Below, one piece after another: positions 4,059 through 5,529 of a stretch of DNA of 5,529 nt. Location: contig NZ_LWBS01000042.1 in the NCBI RefSeq assembly GCF_001652265.1, positions 1 to 5,529 on the forward strand, written 5' to 3'. Source of the stretch: Rhizobium leguminosarum (GTDB taxonomy: Bacteria > Pseudomonadota > Alphaproteobacteria > Rhizobiales > Rhizobiaceae). Positions within the stretch are counted from its first letter, which is position 1, and each line of letters opens with the position of its first letter. Below the pieces are notes generated by a model. It had not been told where the DNA came from, did not search any database, and was given only the letters and a program-made list of their open reading frames with translations. A program made the translations under genes and the position numbers.

Positions 4059-5173
4059 GGAACAGCTAACCTTTGGCCGGATCCATTCCAATCGCCCGAT
4101 CAAAAAGCTGACCAGTCTTGAGCATCGCATGCATAATCACAGACAGTCTGCGCGCAACTGCGACTGCGGCACGTTTGAACCCCAGTCTTTCCCTCAGCTT
4201 CACCCCCCAAGAACGCAGGCTGCTATCAGCACTGCTTCGCGTGAGGATAACCGTTGCGGCTTCGAACAGGAGACCGCGCAAATGGGCGTCGCCGCGGCGT
4301 GAGATATGACCATCATAGTCGACCTCGCCTGATTGATAGCGGCGTGTCGTTAGCCCCAGCCAGGCTCCTACGGACCGCGACTTCTTGAAGTTCTCCGGAT
4401 CTTCAATGGCAGTCACGAAGGAAGTTGCCGTGACAACCCCAACACCGGGAACCGACATGAGTAGCCGACACGATTGGCTCGCCCGCGCGATCGCTATCAA
4501 CTGCCTGCTGAGTTCGGCCGCCTGTTCGCGCGTGCCGTACCAGGCCTTCAAGAGTGGGAGAATGATCCGTGAAAGAGATTGGTGGCCGTCTAGGAGCATA
4601 CGGACGTTGTTTGCGAAGGTTGCACCCTTGCCACTCGGAATGACCAAGCCAAACGTCTTCATAAAGCCTCGGATCTGATTTGACAGCTCCGTGCAGATCG
4701 TCACCAACCGCGTTCGTGCCGCCACAAGCGTCCGGGCGAGCATGCTGTCGTACCCTTTGACGCGGACTTCGCGGTAGAAGCCGACCTCAGCAAGATGCGC
4801 AAGGCCATCGGCATCGTTCGCATCTGTTTTGTTCGCAGCCATGTCGAGCGCCGCCTTGGCATGCCGCGCGTCGATGCAAATCGCCGGAACCCCTGCATCG
4901 GTCAGCGCATGATAAAACCATATCGAAAGGGGCCCAGTCTCAAACACTACGCGCCTAGCGTCTGGGGCATGCTTATTGAGCAGGGTTATAATGCTATCCG
5001 GGTTGGATTTGCATTTACCGCGCCAGATCCTTTTGCCACCGCGCCGAATGGAAATGGCTGTCTCTTTCAACGACACATCAAGCCCGATATACTCTTCCAT
5101 GGTTGTTCTCCGTTAGATGCCTGGGCCTGACTGCCAGTCTTGAGCCCGCACTTTCATCTTATCGGGGAACAGC
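4059..5173 (-). mobile_element. IS110-family element, apparently with intact transposase (limits uncertain)
   Basis: The transposase gene fills most of this span, with a very short 3' flank and a longer 5' leader, the layout of the IS110 group rather than IS1111. IS110 elements lack terminal inverted repeats, so ends cannot be read directly. The limits given use an 8-bp direct repeat GGAACAGC (plus strand) at 4059-4066 and 5166-5173, a candidate for the short core shared by both ends. If the element instead extends further upstream, its left end could lie anywhere up to about 5230. Confidence 0.5.
4066..5100 (-). CDS. IS110-family DEDD transposase, full length
   Basis: This 344-aa protein is a complete IS110-family recombinase, which moves its element by RNA-guided strand exchange. 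The RuvC-like N-terminal domain shows D8 (YIGLDVS), E54 (VVFETGP) and the aspartates 93, 96 and 98 in KTDANDADGLA. A helical linker follows, then the Transposase_20 domain from ~212 (LLMSVPGVGVVTATSFVTAI) with SVGAWLGL, QSGEVDYDGHISRRGDAHLR at 256-275 and GLLFEAA. The serine at ~257 is the likely nucleophile, inferred by position. A GGAGAA lies five bases before the ATG. No frameshift or internal stop is seen and all expected motifs are present, so it may be active. It is read convergently with the debris at 3423-4058 and divergently from the IS1111-like remnant at 5304. Confidence 0.95.
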   Translation of the reverse strand: MEEYIGLDVSLKETAISIRRGGKRIWRGKCKSNPDSIITLLNKHAPDARRVVFETGPLSIWFYHALTDAGVPAICIDARHAKAALDMAANKTDANDADGLAHLAEVGFYREVRVKGYDSMLARTLVAARTRLVTICTELSNQIRGFMKTFGLVIPSGKGATFANNVRMLLDGHQSLSRIILPLLKAWYGTREQAAELSRQLIAIARASQSCRLLMSVPGVGVVTATSFVTAIEDPENFKKSRSVGAWLGLTTRRYQSGEVDYDGHISRRGDAHLRGLLFEAATVILTRSSADSSLRSWGVKLRERLGFKRAAVAVARRLSVIMHAMLKTGQLFDRAIGMDPAKG

Positions 5174-5230
5174 CACCAGATTCCATTGTCGGGTCTGCAT
5201 CAGGGGCGACTCGCTCCCGCGATTACCCCA
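5101..5230 (-). ncRNA. IS110 leader, candidate site of a bridge-type guide RNA
   Basis: IS110-group elements encode a structured guide (bridge) RNA in the non-coding region upstream of the transposase. Here that leader contains nested inverted repeats: GGGC at 5123-5126 with GCCC at 5144-5147, enclosing GACTG at 5129-5133 with CAGTC at 5135-5139. A further stem lies at 5203-5218 (GGGGCGA with TCGC-T-CCC, one bulge). No promoter or guide loops could be assigned by eye, and part of the span may belong to the neighbouring IS1111-like element. The call rests mainly on family knowledge and position. Confidence 0.35.
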
Positions 5231-5291
5231 TGTGGACGGCCCCCGAACGGCATCGAAATGTGCCAGAGTGAGCTGTTAACGATCTCAAACG

Positions 5292-5297
5292 AAGGAG
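5292..5297 (+). promoter_or_regulatory. Ribosome-binding site for a GTG-started IS1111-like transposase
   Basis: AAGGAG lies six bases before the GTG at 5304-5306 and supports that unusual start. The seven bases 5297-5303 (GCCGTCC) are the exact reverse complement of 5234-5240 (GGACGGC), so a long-range hairpin in the leader could cover the start region. Confidence 0.65.
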
Positions 5298-5303
5298 CCG
5301 TCC

Positions 5304-5441
5304 GTGGATCAGATTATCCGTATTGGCATGGATACGTCAAAGCACGTCTTTCAATTGCATGGTGTGAACGCCGCCGAGCGGCCGATCCTGCGCAAGAAGA
5401 TGCGTACGCATCCGAGTTGGGCCGCATTGTGGAGTGAGTGA
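5304..5441 (+). pseudogene. IS1111-like (IS110-superfamily) transposase, N-terminal remnant
   Basis: From the GTG at 5304 the plus strand encodes VDQIIRIGMDTSKHVFQLHG followed by VNAAERPILRKKMR. This is the start of IS1111-type transposases, with the first catalytic aspartate in IGMDTSK and the usual FQLHGV and RKKxR blocks. Family members have a hydrophobic helix after RKK-(L/M)-R, but here the frame continues THPSWAALWSE and stops at 5439-5441. Similarity is lost near 5405, so about 300 residues are missing, apparently replaced by another sequence. The gene is divergent from the IS110 transposase, with 203 bp between starts. Confidence 0.8.
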
Positions 5442-5529
5442 GAGTGTGGATGCTCTGTCTATATAGACGGCAATATAGACGGTGCTTCACACATGGACTT
5501 GATGAATGATCTCACCGGGCATTTTAGCC
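5442..5529. other. Unassigned window end with short repeats
   Basis: The sequence downstream of the truncated IS1111-like gene carries a 12-bp palindrome and a repeated ATATAGACGG unit (5457-5482). An ATG at 5493 (and one in frame at 5502) opens a frame reading MDLMNDLTGHFS to the window edge, too short to identify and without a clear ribosome-binding site. It could be the start of whatever element disrupted the transposase. Confidence 0.4.
5457..5482. repeat. Palindrome plus 12-bp-spaced direct repeat
   Basis: GTCTATATAGAC at 5457-5468 is a perfect 12-bp palindrome. Its right half, with two added bases (ATATAGACGG, 5461-5470), recurs at 5473-5482, exactly 12 bp on. Such an arrangement of one dyad and an extra half-site suggests a protein-binding site, for example an element end or an operator. 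Confidence 0.75.

Noticed and set aside
5186..5437. 83-codon plus-strand frame starting at 5186 as the gene at the right end
   Set aside because: The frame from GTG 5304 matches IS1111-type transposases and has AAGGAG in front, while the longer frame reads through the same bases in a different phase without any similarity.

Overview
The window reads as an accessory region of an alphaproteobacterium, most likely a rhizobial or agrobacterial plasmid or symbiosis island. This is inferred from the mix of insertion-sequence families (IS5, IS6, IS21, IS66, IS110), the GC-rich coding style and the heavy decay of most elements. No core gene, RNA gene, CRISPR array or replication origin is visible. 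The species cannot be fixed from the sequence.

Positions 1-650 hold nested debris. The 5' end of an IS6-family element (minus strand, outer end near 216) abuts the 3' part of an IS5-family transposase (plus strand, frameshifted). That in turn abuts the last ~60 codons of a broken AraC-type regulator (plus strand, frameshifted, stop at 643-645). Only 12 bp later a full-length AraC-type regulator (331 aa, 658-1653, minus) ends tail to tail with it. The two C-termini are clearly related. The intact regulator starts 31 bp inside an IS21-family end (1685), whose istB remnant (1740 to ~1985) carries an internal deletion and a perfect 40-bp palindrome.

Positions 2015-2559 are the only non-IS, non-regulator coding segment: a compact two-gene unit on the minus strand, made of a 75-aa membrane protein followed by a 97-aa hypothetical protein. 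It is squeezed between the istB remnant and a decayed IS6 transposase C-terminus (2589-2918, plus).

Positions 2951-3708 contain a right end of an IS6-type element (2951-2970), a short non-coding stretch, the 3' tip of an IS66 element (3244-3422, minus), then a matching IS6-type left end (3423) with the first 79 codons of its transposase (3472-3708, plus). That transposase is cut off where a Tn3-like terminal sequence may begin (3713). The stretch 3709-4058 is otherwise unexplained.

Positions 4059-5529 hold the one apparently intact mobile gene, an IS110-family DEDD transposase (4066-5100, minus) with a structured upstream leader where a bridge-type guide RNA could lie. Divergently from it starts a second, IS1111-like transposase (GTG at 5304) that is cut off after about 34 recognisable residues. 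The last 90 bp carry a short palindromic repeat.

Functionally, only the AraC-type regulator, the two-gene operon and the IS110 transposase look capable of making full-length products. The rest documents repeated insertion, deletion and rearrangement. I do not see a convincing new biological system. The best leads are the unknown two-gene operon, the IS110 leader and the AraC pair.
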